Shown: piece by piece, positions 45,990 through 54,357 of the stretch
How the letters are laid out: every line of letters starts with the position of its first letter
Position numbering within the stretch: the stretch's first letter is position 1
NCBI RefSeq assembly: GCF_002142155.1
Contig: NZ_NASD01000002.1
Coordinates: 62,001 to 126,000 of the forward strand
Origin: Gilliamella apis
GTDB lineage: Bacteria > Pseudomonadota > Gammaproteobacteria > Enterobacterales > Orbaceae
Direction of reading: 5' to 3'
DNA length: 64,000 nucleotides
Notes under the pieces: model-generated
Told to the model about the DNA's origin: nothing
The model's database searches: none
The model's input: the letters and a program-made list of their open reading frames with translations, nothing else
Made by a program: the position numbers and the translations under genes

Positions 45990-46034
45990 TAGATTGTCTA
46001 TAAAAGTTTAAATTTAAACAATTAGACAATCTAA
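45990..46034 (+). repeat. Nested hairpin after the phosphatase gene
   Basis: TTAGATTGTCTA (45990-46001) and its exact complement TAGACAATCTAA (46023-46034) form a 12-bp stem. The loop contains a second perfect palindrome, GTTTAAATTTAAAC (46007-46020). It begins seven bases after the stop codon. No T run follows directly, so it may act as a 3'-end barrier or weak terminator. Confidence 0.6.
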
Positions 46035-46691
46035 ACATCTCTTTTATATTACTAATACATTTAAACTAATTTCATAAAGTAAATTGGAATATATTTTTAT
46101 TTTGTTTCAATTAGACAAACAGTTATTTAGATCAATATCTATTATAAATTATGATTGAAAAAAGTATCTAGTTTGAATGATTACCATTGTATTTAAGTAA
46201 ATTTTTATTTTTCTATTAGCATATTACTAAAATTAAATATTACTTTTAGTATCACTATTAGTTTTTTCTTCAGTTAGTTTTATGCTAATAAATAATAAAT
46301 GTACATTATTACTTACTAAAGCTATTGCCTCAATGAGAATAACTGCCCCTACTTTGTCATGTTATCCAAAGAAATCCTATAGTAAAATTCATCATAATTC
46401 ATTTTCGTGTACAATTATCGACAACTTTATATCTGTTAAAAATTTTTATTGCAAAACAACTGTCTATCATGTTTAATTCAACTAACTATAGATGAGTATT
46501 TTGTTAATATTAGTTTTGAACGGACTTATTTAGTGCTAGGCTAGGCTAAATTAGGTTGTGCTTTGCGCAGAATGCTTCGTTGACATTATCAGGTCAAGAG
46601 TTTAAAACTTTATTTAAAACAAATATAATTAATAAATCAGATAATTAATCTAAACCCAATAAACGTAATTAGCATAAATTAAGATATTAAG
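46035..46691. other. AT-rich intergenic region upstream of galE
   Basis: These 657 bases are very AT-rich and I find no gene, tRNA or mobile element. A 64-codon open frame (46282-46476) has no ribosome binding site and no recognisable sequence. Near 46534-46560 there is a short run of TAGG/TAGGCT repeats of unknown meaning. A promoter for galE must lie here but no good consensus stands out. Confidence 0.5.
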
Positions 46692-47708
46692 ATGAAAATA
46701 TTAGTAACTGGTGGTTGTGGATACATTGGAAGTCATACTTGTGTCCAATTAATTCTTTCTGGTTATACTCCGGTCGTGATTGATAATTTATTCAATAGTA
46801 AAGCTTCGGTTTTAGAAAGAATACAAACTATTACTGGACAATCAGTTGATTTCTATCATGGCGATGTTTGTGATGCTAAGTTACTAGCAAAAATCTTTAA
46901 CGAACATGACATCAAAGCTGTTATTCATTTCGCTGGCTTAAAAGCCGTAGGTGAATCAGTATATAAACCTCTCGAATACTATGAAAATAATGTCTATGGT
47001 ACTATTATTTTAATGAAAGCAATGCGTGAGGCTGGAGTTAAACAATTAGTGTTTAGCTCATCAGCTACTGTTTATGGTGAATTAGCTCCCGTTCCTTATG
47101 TCGAAACCTTATCACAAGGATTACCGACTAGTCCATATGGTAAAAGTAAGCTGATGGTTGAACAATGTATAATGGATTTAGCTGTTGCTGAACCTGATTG
47201 GTCTCTTACCTTATTGCGTTATTTTAATCCAGTTGGTGCTCACCCTAGTAGTTTAATGGGGGAAGATCCACTTGGTATCCCTAATAATTTAATGCCATAT
47301 ATTACTCAAGTTGCGATTGGCAAACGAGATTCACTATCTGTGTTTGGTGATGATTATCCAACAGCTGATGGAACATGTGTTCGTGACTTTATCCATGTCG
47401 TCGATTTAGCTGATGGTCATATTGCAGCACTCAAAGCCGATCAAAATAAAGCTGGAGTACATATATATAATTTAGGTTCAGGAGTTGGTTTCAGTGTCCT
47501 ACAAGTGATAAAAGCCTTTGAAAAAGCTTCTGGAAAACCACTTAATTGGCATTTTGCACCAAGACGTGCTGGTGATTTAGCTGCATTTTGGGCAGATACA
47601 AAGAAAGCAGAACAACAATTGGGCTGGAAAACTAAATTAACCCTTGATGATATGGTCAAAGATTCATGGAATTGGCAATCTAGCAATCCTCAAGGCTATC
47701 CTGATTAA
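46692..47708 (+). CDS. galE: UDP-glucose 4-epimerase GalE
   Basis: GalE interconverts UDP-glucose and UDP-galactose with bound NAD+. The 338-residue short-chain dehydrogenase-type protein has the NAD motif VTGGCGYIGSHTCVQLI, FAGLKAVGESVYKPLEYYENN, the catalytic Ser/Tyr in SSSATVYG and SPYGKSKLMVE, and RYFNPVGAHPSSLMGEDP. Length equals E. coli GalE (338). No other gal genes are nearby, so it may serve lipopolysaccharide or exopolysaccharide precursor supply as well as galactose use. Confidence 0.95.
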   Translation: MKILVTGGCGYIGSHTCVQLILSGYTPVVIDNLFNSKASVLERIQTITGQSVDFYHGDVCDAKLLAKIFNEHDIKAVIHFAGLKAVGESVYKPLEYYENNVYGTIILMKAMREAGVKQLVFSSSATVYGELAPVPYVETLSQGLPTSPYGKSKLMVEQCIMDLAVAEPDWSLTLLRYFNPVGAHPSSLMGEDPLGIPNNLMPYITQVAIGKRDSLSVFGDDYPTADGTCVRDFIHVVDLADGHIAALKADQNKAGVHIYNLGSGVGFSVLQVIKAFEKASGKPLNWHFAPRRAGDLAAFWADTKKAEQQLGWKTKLTLDDMVKDSWNWQSSNPQGYPD

Positions 47709-47883
47709 TTAATGTTTGGCAAATAATAGGAAAATAACCAATAAGAGACATAAATGGATATTTTTAATTCCATTTATCATCCTCATCATCGCTATAAAAT
47801 CGAAGATTTTACATAGTTAACCTAACAATCTAGGTTAAAATTAGGTATGATATTCCCCTATTCACTAATGGATAATAAGATAG

Positions 47884-48372
47884 ATGAAAAGCAAAGCGCT
47901 CACAGCGATTTTTCCGGGAACATTTGATCCAATTACTAATGGTCATATCGACCTAATTACCCGTGCATCGCAATTGTTTCCCCGTTTAATTGTAGCTATA
48001 GCGCAAAATCCAAATAAAAAAACGCTGTTTACTTTAGAAGAACGAGTAAACTTAGCCTCAACATCGGTTGAACACTTATTGAATGTGGAAGTGATTGGCT
48101 TTGATAATCTTATGGCTGACTTCGCCCAAAAACATGCAGCGACAGTGATAGTCAGAGGAGTGAGAACAACTCACGATTTTGAATACGAAAGACAATTAGC
48201 TGAAATGAATCGAGCATTAAAACCTGATTTAGATACTATCTTTTTAATGCCATCTATTGCAATGGGATTTATTTCATCGACTATTGTTAAAGATGTTACT
48301 TTCCATGGTGGAGACATCTCTAATTTAGTACCTTTACATGTCAAAACAGAGTTACTAAAACGGCTAACATAA
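47884..48372 (+). CDS. coaD: Phosphopantetheine adenylyltransferase CoaD
   Basis: CoaD makes dephospho-CoA from 4'-phosphopantetheine and ATP, the penultimate step of CoA synthesis. The 162-residue protein has AIFPGTFDPITNGHIDLI with the T/HxGH-type nucleotide motif, LFTLEERVNL, VIVRGVRTTHDFEYERQLA and the SSTIVKDV phosphate loop. Length matches E. coli CoaD (159). rlmD starts 15 bases after its stop. Its product, dephospho-CoA, is also the substrate of CitG encoded in the same window. Confidence 0.96.
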   Translation: MKSKALTAIFPGTFDPITNGHIDLITRASQLFPRLIVAIAQNPNKKTLFTLEERVNLASTSVEHLLNVEVIGFDNLMADFAQKHAATVIVRGVRTTHDFEYERQLAEMNRALKPDLDTIFLMPSIAMGFISSTIVKDVTFHGGDISNLVPLHVKTELLKRLT

Positions 48373-48387
48373 TTTCAATTTATTAAT

Positions 48388-49719
48388 ATGGTTAATTTTT
48401 ACACCCCCACAAAAAAGAAGTTTACTCCACAAAAATTGACAGTTACTGTCACTAATTTAGATGCGTTCGGTCAAGGCGTGGCAAATCATAAAGGTAAAAC
48501 AATTTTTGTAAAATCAGCTTTACCCGATGAAACAGTTGATATCCAATTAACTGATGATAAAAAAAATTATGCCAAAGCAAAAGTTATAAAATACCACAAT
48601 CACAGCCAACAGCGAGTTAAACCACAATGTAAGTACTATACAAAATGCGGTGGCTGTGAATTACAACATATTTCATCAAATTTACAGCAACAAACTAAAT
48701 ATGAAGCCTTAATCAAACTATTGCAGAAAGAAGCTGGGGCGGAGTTGAACTATAAAGACAATTCACCTAATATCATTGCCGACCAACCATATCATTATCG
48801 TAGGAGAGCTAGATTATCAATTAATTTTGTTAAAGGTGAATTATTTATCGGCTTTAGGCAGGCAGAATCAAACCAAATTATAAATATAGAACACTGTCCG
48901 GTATTAGTTGAACAATTAGATAAATTATTAATGCCATTACAATCTTGTTTAAGACAAATTAAACAAAAAAAATCGCTTGGACATATTGAATTAATTGCCG
49001 TCGATAGTGGCATTATCCTTGTGTTAAGACACACCATGCCACTCACAGAGCAAGATAGCATTTTATTAAAACAATTCGCTGAAGCTCACAATATTTCACT
49101 CTATTTTCATGGTCATGAACTGATCCATATCAGTGGCACCACTGAACATTATTATCTGATTAATCATCTAAAATTAACTTTCAGTCCACTTGATTTTATA
49201 CAAGTTAATAGTCAAATTAATCAAAAGATGATTGATAAGGCTTTAGAGTGGTTAGATATAACTTCAGATGATAAAATACTCGACCTATTTTGTGGTATGG
49301 GTAATTTCTCGTTACCTATGGCAATAAACAGCCAATCAGTAACAGGTATTGAAGGTGTTGATGCTCTGGTGGAAAAAGCCAAGATCAATGCTAAACTAAA
49401 TAAAGATAAAATTGTAGCTAAAACCCAGTTTTTCACCTGTAATTTAGAAGATAAACAGCAATTTTCAATATGGAATCAGTCAAAATTTGATAAAGTATTA
49501 TTAGATCCTGCTAGAGCCGGTGCTTATAATGCTACAGCAGAAATTGTTAAGATATCGCCTACAAAAATAGTTTATATTTCATGCAATCCTGCTACATTAG
49601 CTAGGGACTGCAAGCTATTTATTGAGGAAGGATACAACATTGCAAAAGTTGCTATTTTGGATATGTTTCCACAAACTAAGCACATTGAATCAATGTTGAT
49701 GTTAACTAAATCAGGATAA
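48388..49719 (+). CDS. rlmD: 23S rRNA (uracil1939-C5)-methyltransferase RlmD
   Basis: RlmD methylates U1939 of 23S rRNA. The 443-residue protein has an N-terminal TRAM domain (about 12-72, LDAFGQGVANHKGKTIFVKS), a [4Fe-4S] cysteine set in CKYYTKCGGCELQH plus a later Cys in EHCPVL, and the SAM motif ILDLFCGMGNFSLPMA. The catalytic Cys lies in YISCNPATLARD. Length is close to E. coli RlmD (433). relA starts five bases after its stop, preserving the enterobacterial rlmD-relA pair. Confidence 0.95.
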   Translation: MVNFYTPTKKKFTPQKLTVTVTNLDAFGQGVANHKGKTIFVKSALPDETVDIQLTDDKKNYAKAKVIKYHNHSQQRVKPQCKYYTKCGGCELQHISSNLQQQTKYEALIKLLQKEAGAELNYKDNSPNIIADQPYHYRRRARLSINFVKGELFIGFRQAESNQIINIEHCPVLVEQLDKLLMPLQSCLRQIKQKKSLGHIELIAVDSGIILVLRHTMPLTEQDSILLKQFAEAHNISLYFHGHELIHISGTTEHYYLINHLKLTFSPLDFIQVNSQINQKMIDKALEWLDITSDDKILDLFCGMGNFSLPMAINSQSVTGIEGVDALVEKAKINAKLNKDKIVAKTQFFTCNLEDKQQFSIWNQSKFDKVLLDPARAGAYNATAEIVKISPTKIVYISCNPATLARDCKLFIEEGYNIAKVAILDMFPQTKHIESMLMLTKSG

Positions 49720-49724
49720 TAATT

Positions 49725-51983
49725 ATGGTATCAATTAGAGGCGCCCATCAACAAAATGACGAGCATTATACTCTCGCACAGTTTGATGTTGAACAATGGG
49801 CAAAACAAGAACTGTTATTAACCAATATTGAATCTTATCAAAAGTTTAAAGATATTTGGGATTTTTGTTTTGAGCATAGCGCTGGTGCACCAGAGCAAGT
49901 CAATTGCTTCCAAAATGCAATTGAAATGGTTGAAATTTTATCAACCTTAAATATGGATATTAATAGTTTAGCAACCGCCCTTTTACTACCTTTCTTTGAT
50001 ACTAAAATTATCTGCCGTGAAGATCTACCTGAAAATTTTGACCGTGAAATTATTCATATTCTCTCTAGTGTTGTCAAAATGAAAGACATTAGGCAACTCC
50101 GTGCTATCCGTAATGGTCATGCAACAAACGAACAAATTGATAGTATTCGCCGTATGTTACTTGCGATGGTTAATGATTTCCGTAGTGTAGTCATTAAACT
50201 AGCTGAGCGTATTACTTATTTACGAAATTTGATGCATGCACCCAAAGAAGATCAAGTACTAGCTGCTAAAGAGTGTTTTAATATCTATGCCCCCTTAGCG
50301 AATCGACTCGGTATTGGTCAATTAAAATGGGAGCTTGAAGATTTCTGTTTCCGTTATTTACATCCTGACCAATATCGTTTTATTGCCCATAAATTACATG
50401 AAAAACGTCTAGATCGCGAATCATATATCAATCAATTTGTTAAAAATTTACAGGATATGATGAATAAAGATCATATTCGTGCCGAAGTTTACGGTCGCCC
50501 TAAACATATCTATAGCATATGGCGAAAAATGGAACGTAAACATCTACAATTTGAAGATTTATATGATATTCGAGCGGTACGCATCATCTGTGATCGAATC
50601 GAAGACTGCTATAATGCCTTAGGCATCGTACATAGCCATTATAAACATATTGCAAAAGAATTTGATGACTATGTTGCCAATCCAAAACCCAATGGATATC
50701 AATCAATTCATACCGTGGTTTATGGTCCAAATGATAAAACTATTGAAATTCAAATACGTACCGAACAAATGCACAATGATGCTGAATTAGGTGTAGCAGC
50801 GCATTGGAAATACAAAGAAGGTAGTACAGATAAAATGACTGCCTACGATCAGCGCATTTCTTGGCTACGTAAATTATTAACTTGGCAACAAGAGATGTCA
50901 GAAAGTGGTGAAATTCAGGAAACTGTGCGTAGTCAAATTTTTGATGATCGCGTTTATGTATTTACACCAAAAGGTGATGTTGTTGACTTGCCTGCCGGTT
51001 CAACACCGTTAGATTTTGCTTATCACATTCATAGTGATGTTGGTCACCGTTGTATCGGCGCTAAAGTTGCGGGTCGCATAGTACCGTTTACCTATATATT
51101 AAAAACGGGCGATCAAGTTGAAATTATCACCCAAAAACAACCTAATCCAAGCCGCGATTGGCTAAATCCAAATACTGGATTTGTAAATAGCAGCCGTGCA
51201 CGAGCAAAAATACAAGCTTGGTTTAAAAAACAAGATCGAGATAAAAATATAGCTGCTGGTCAACAAATTTTAGAAAATGAATTAGAACCGTTAAATATTA
51301 GCCTAAAAAGTGTCGAAAAGATTCTGATTAGTAAATATAACGCCCATTCGTTTGACGAAGTATTAGCTGGGATAGGTAGTGGAGATGTTAGAATTAACCA
51401 ACTGGTTAATTTTATTAATGCCCAATTTAATAAGCCAACAGCTGAAGAGGAAGATGAAGCTGTTCTTAAACAGATCACCCAAAAATCAACCTCTCAAGCC
51501 AAAAATACCAATAAAATATCATCGATAAAAGGTGGTGAAATTATTATTGAAGGTGTAGATAATTTACTCTACACCATTGCTAATTGTTGTCGCCCTATCC
51601 CCGGTGATCCAATTGTCGGTTTTGTTACCCAAGGACGAGGTATTTCAATCCATCGTTCAGACTGTGAACAGTTGCAAGAGCTAAAAAATCATGCTCCAGA
51701 ACGAATCACCAGTGCGGTATGGAGTGGTAATCATAACGCAAGTTATACGATGGTCATTCGCATCATAGCTAGTGATAGAAGTGGTTTATTGCGAGACATA
51801 ACAACAATTTTAGCTAATGAAAAAGTAAATGTCTTAGGTGTTTCGAGTCGCATAGATATGAAACAACAAATTGCAACGATTGATATGGATATGCAAATTT
51901 TTGATCAGGACTCTCTTGAAAGAGTTATGAATAAAATTAAACAACTTTCTGACGTGCTGGAAGCAAAACGCTTACAAGCATAA
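49725..51983 (+). CDS. relA: (p)ppGpp synthetase RelA
   Basis: RelA makes (p)ppGpp when uncharged tRNA enters the ribosomal A site. The 752-residue protein has an N-terminal degenerate hydrolase-like domain that lacks the intact HD pair in the expected place (LLPFFDTKIICREDLP), so it is the synthetase-only type. The synthetase domain follows with GRPKHIYSIWRKMERK, YDIRAVRIICD, NPKPNGYQSIHTVV and EIQIRTEQMHNDAELG. Then come TGS (VYVFTPKGDVVDLPAGSTPL), zinc-finger-like CCRPIPGDPIVGFV and a C-terminal ACT domain. Length is close to E. coli RelA (744). Confidence 0.96.
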   Translation: MVSIRGAHQQNDEHYTLAQFDVEQWAKQELLLTNIESYQKFKDIWDFCFEHSAGAPEQVNCFQNAIEMVEILSTLNMDINSLATALLLPFFDTKIICREDLPENFDREIIHILSSVVKMKDIRQLRAIRNGHATNEQIDSIRRMLLAMVNDFRSVVIKLAERITYLRNLMHAPKEDQVLAAKECFNIYAPLANRLGIGQLKWELEDFCFRYLHPDQYRFIAHKLHEKRLDRESYINQFVKNLQDMMNKDHIRAEVYGRPKHIYSIWRKMERKHLQFEDLYDIRAVRIICDRIEDCYNALGIVHSHYKHIAKEFDDYVANPKPNGYQSIHTVVYGPNDKTIEIQIRTEQMHNDAELGVAAHWKYKEGSTDKMTAYDQRISWLRKLLTWQQEMSESGEIQETVRSQIFDDRVYVFTPKGDVVDLPAGSTPLDFAYHIHSDVGHRCIGAKVAGRIVPFTYILKTGDQVEIITQKQPNPSRDWLNPNTGFVNSSRARAKIQAWFKKQDRDKNIAAGQQILENELEPLNISLKSVEKILISKYNAHSFDEVLAGIGSGDVRINQLVNFINAQFNKPTAEEEDEAVLKQITQKSTSQAKNTNKISSIKGGEIIIEGVDNLLYTIANCCRPIPGDPIVGFVTQGRGISIHRSDCEQLQELKNHAPERITSAVWSGNHNASYTMVIRIIASDRSGLLRDITTILANEKVNVLGVSSRIDMKQQIATIDMDMQIFDQDSLERVMNKIKQLSDVLEAKRLQA

Positions 51984-51990
51984 TAATTCG

Positions 51991-52018
51991 GTTGCCGCTA
52001 GTATGTGAGTGGCAACCT
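51991..52018 (+). terminator. Hairpin after relA
   Basis: GGTTGCC (51991-51997) and GGCAACC (52012-52018) are perfect complements separated by 14 bases, eight bases after the relA stop. It lies between the convergent relA and folA. The following T content is weak, so its strength is uncertain. Confidence 0.5.
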
Positions 52019-52028
52019 TATCTATTGA

Positions 52029-52529
52029 TTAACTTCGCTGTAAAATCTCAAATTGGTAATCATAACAATTTTTATCATCCGCTTTATGATTTTCTGAATA
52101 AATTTGTTGCCATGATGTTTGTGAATAATCAGGAAAATAAGTATCGCCCGTCAATTTGGCATCAATATGAGTTAAATAAAGTCGATTAACTAAAGGTAAT
52201 ACCTGTTGGTAAATATTACCACCGCCTATAATAAAGGCTTCTTCTACTTGTTGTTGATTAATAATTGATATTGTCTCATCAATCGATTTAACCCAACTAA
52301 CATTTGGATTAATTGACGTATTACTCTCAGCCTGTCGACTGATGACAATATTGTGGCGATTAGGCAATGGTCGACCAATAGATTCAAACGTTTTACGCCC
52401 CATAATCACCGGTTTATTTAATGTATTTTTTTTAAACCACGCTAAATCTGCAGGCATGTGCCATGGCATTTGATTGTTCATACCAATTACACGATTATCC
52501 GCCATTGCAACAATTATACTTAATATCAT
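52029..52529 (-). CDS. folA: Dihydrofolate reductase FolA
   Basis: FolA reduces dihydrofolate to tetrahydrofolate with NADPH. The 166-residue protein has ILSIIVAMADNRVIGMNNQM, MPWHMPADLAWFKK with the catalytic Asp at residue 28, VIMGRKTFESIGRPLPNR and AFIIGGGNIYQQVLP. The chosen ATG has AAGGAA just upstream; codons further upstream overlap the glycosyltransferase gene. Length is close to E. coli DHFR (159). It follows the glycosyltransferase by ten bases, which suggests co-transcription. Confidence 0.95.
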   Translation of the reverse strand: MILSIIVAMADNRVIGMNNQMPWHMPADLAWFKKNTLNKPVIMGRKTFESIGRPLPNRHNIVISRQAESNTSINPNVSWVKSIDETISIINQQQVEEAFIIGGGNIYQQVLPLVNRLYLTHIDAKLTGDTYFPDYSQTSWQQIYSENHKADDKNCYDYQFEILQRS

Positions 52530-52539
52530 TGTAGTTCCT

Positions 52540-53619
52540 TTATACATAACCTAAAGATTTGATGCATTCACTTACATTACTCGGAAATTTAGTCTGCGAC
52601 CACAGTCTTTGGCTTAAAGAAAGTAATGTCTCTTTTTGACCTGAAACAATCCAATTCGCTAATTCAGTCGCCACATCAGGATAAATAATAGCTTTAGGTG
52701 ACGGTAGACCAAGCCAGTATTTCAACTTCATATTATTTAAATGTTCCATAACGGTTGCCATGTCTAAAGACTGCAAACATTGGGCATTGTAAACTTGCTC
52801 AAATTGACCTGCTACTGGTTTAGTTAAAATCTTTTTACCCAAAGATAATGCTTCTGAAATTAGAGCAAATCCAGTATTTGAAATAATACCAGAACAACTT
52901 AATAGAGCTTGAGTAAAATTATCTCGACTTAGCGGTTGCAATAAAATATTACCATGCGCAGAAGATTGTTTTATCTCAGGGTGAAAACAACTAAATTGAT
53001 ATTGCGAAAATTGACTTAATAATCCAGTAATTTCAGTTAAATCTTCAAAAGGCAAATAAACGACAATTTTACCATCTTCAGTTGGTGGTGTAGCAAATGA
53101 ATCAATCATTGGCGGAACCAATTTATGACCAAAATGGAACCAATGTAAACCAATAGGTTGTGTAACTGGAGCATAGTATTTCATAATCACATTTGCTATC
53201 GTGCCATATTCTTTAGGCTTGAGATATTGGCAAACAGACTGATTACTGATACCTAAACATTCTCGATTTTGATGATGTGCAGCCCAAGCACTAACTGGTT
53301 CAAAATCACTAATAATACAGTCATATGCAGATAAATCTAAATCACGAACATCTTTAATTAATCTAAAAGCCCGAATTCTTTGGATAGTTTTACGAAAATT
53401 GATTTTGCCATTAAGCGTAGCAAATGAAAGACCAGCAAATGTTCGGTAGTTGCCAAAAGCTTGCATATCAAAATAATCTTTAGGATCACGACCACTTAAA
53501 ATATAGTCAACATCCGCTCCAGCCTTTTTTAAAGCTTTGGCTAATGTTCGACAACGACTGATATGGCCATTTCCTGTTCCTTGTACTCCAAAAAGAATTT
53601 TCATATCGCTATTATTCAT
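52540..53619 (-). CDS. Glycosyltransferase of the MJ1255/VC2487 family
   Basis: The product is a 359-residue GT-B-fold protein. It has the N-terminal FGVQGTGNGHISRCRTLAKAL typical of UDP-glycosyltransferase/MurG-like folds, DLDLSAYDCIISDFEPVSAWAA, and the donor-binding C-terminal part with CSGIISNTGFALISEALSLGK and KPVAGQFEQVYNA. This combination marks the MJ1255/VC2487 family; its acceptor is not established. An ATG five codons downstream (53604) is an equally possible start. There is no signal peptide or membrane helix. It lies just upstream of folA on the minus strand and apart from any polysaccharide cluster. Confidence 0.82.
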   Translation of the reverse strand: MNNSDMKILFGVQGTGNGHISRCRTLAKALKKAGADVDYILSGRDPKDYFDMQAFGNYRTFAGLSFATLNGKINFRKTIQRIRAFRLIKDVRDLDLSAYDCIISDFEPVSAWAAHHQNRECLGISNQSVCQYLKPKEYGTIANVIMKYYAPVTQPIGLHWFHFGHKLVPPMIDSFATPPTEDGKIVVYLPFEDLTEITGLLSQFSQYQFSCFHPEIKQSSAHGNILLQPLSRDNFTQALLSCSGIISNTGFALISEALSLGKKILTKPVAGQFEQVYNAQCLQSLDMATVMEHLNNMKLKYWLGLPSPKAIIYPDVATELANWIVSGQKETLLSLSQRLWSQTKFPSNVSECIKSLGYV

Positions 53620-53759
53620 AATGTTTTTTATGCGAATATGATACCAGAACCAATTATATTTAGCTTATATATTTTTATGATTATCTTGTACTAAATAACC
53701 ATTAATATATCAATTATTGTTGATGTTACAGATTGAATGATTGGCGATTATTAGCAATT

Positions 53760-53777
53760 GAAGTTGAATAAAACTTC
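53760..53777. promoter_or_regulatory. Short palindrome upstream of the copper-related genes
   Basis: GAAGTT, six bases, AACTTC form an 18-base dyad about 80 bases before the small Cys/His gene at 53859. Its size suits a dimeric regulator, but it does not match the CueR consensus, so the regulator is unknown and the site may be coincidental. Confidence 0.3.
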
Positions 53778-53858
53778 CACTTGTCAAAATAGTATAAATT
53801 TAGTGTTTTCTCTAGTAAAATAAATACAAGGTTTGCTAGATTAATTGCGTGATAAACA

Positions 53859-54227
53859 ATGTCATTAGCCATAAACAAAAAGAAAGTGAATATTTTAATT
53901 ATATCGACAATCTTTTTGTTTTTTTATTCTATTTGGCATGTTCCACTCATTATGTCCAAACCTTGTACTGTTCATCATTCACCTAGCTTACAATCTTTAA
54001 GGGTGAACGCAAATCATCACTCTCCAGTAATTGATTTGCCGACTTCTAAATCAACAAAACCTTTTATTAGTGAATCAGTTAATCATTGTTTTGCTTGTGG
54101 CATGGCTATTGCTAATTATAGCGTTAATATTGATTATCCGATTTACCGTGAACAATATCTACCAACAAATTTTATTCCTGAATATAAAGAATTTATTCCT
54201 GAGTTAAAACCACCAAAAATTAGCTAA
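53859..54227 (+). CDS. Small exported Cys/His protein, DUF2946-like
   Basis: The product is a 122-residue protein I do not recognise with certainty. It has one N-terminal hydrophobic segment (ILIISTIFLFFYSIWHVPLIM, about residues 12-32) that is a signal peptide or anchor. The rest should be periplasmic and carries His-rich CTVHHSPS and NANHHSPV plus a cysteine pair in NHCFACGMAIAN. DUF2946 proteins share this layout, an exported domain with a CPxC-like motif, and often sit beside copper genes. It precedes a multicopper oxidase by 130 bases on the same strand. A metal-handling role is inferred from the Cys/His residues and location. Confidence 0.65.
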   Translation: MSLAINKKKVNILIISTIFLFFYSIWHVPLIMSKPCTVHHSPSLQSLRVNANHHSPVIDLPTSKSTKPFISESVNHCFACGMAIANYSVNIDYPIYREQYLPTNFIPEYKEFIPELKPPKIS

Positions 54228-54357
54228 TTTACGCTCTGTTAAATATTAGTAATAAATACTGGAAATCAATAACACGTTAGCTTGCTGAACGACTAGACGA
54301 GTTGGGAGAGCTAACTACTAGTTATTATTTAACTAAATAAATGATTATAGGAATACT

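Noticed and set aside
46282-46476. 64-codon open frame upstream of galE
   Set aside because: No binding site, no recognisable sequence and no consistent neighbour; treated as chance.
51992-52189. Plus-strand open frame just after relA
   Set aside because: It lies on the antisense of the folA 3' end and includes the relA hairpin; folA explains the region fully.
53760-53858. CueR-type promoter upstream of the copper genes
   Set aside because: The dyad GAAGTT-N6-AACTTC does not match the CueR consensus and no 19-base spaced -35/-10 pair fits around it.
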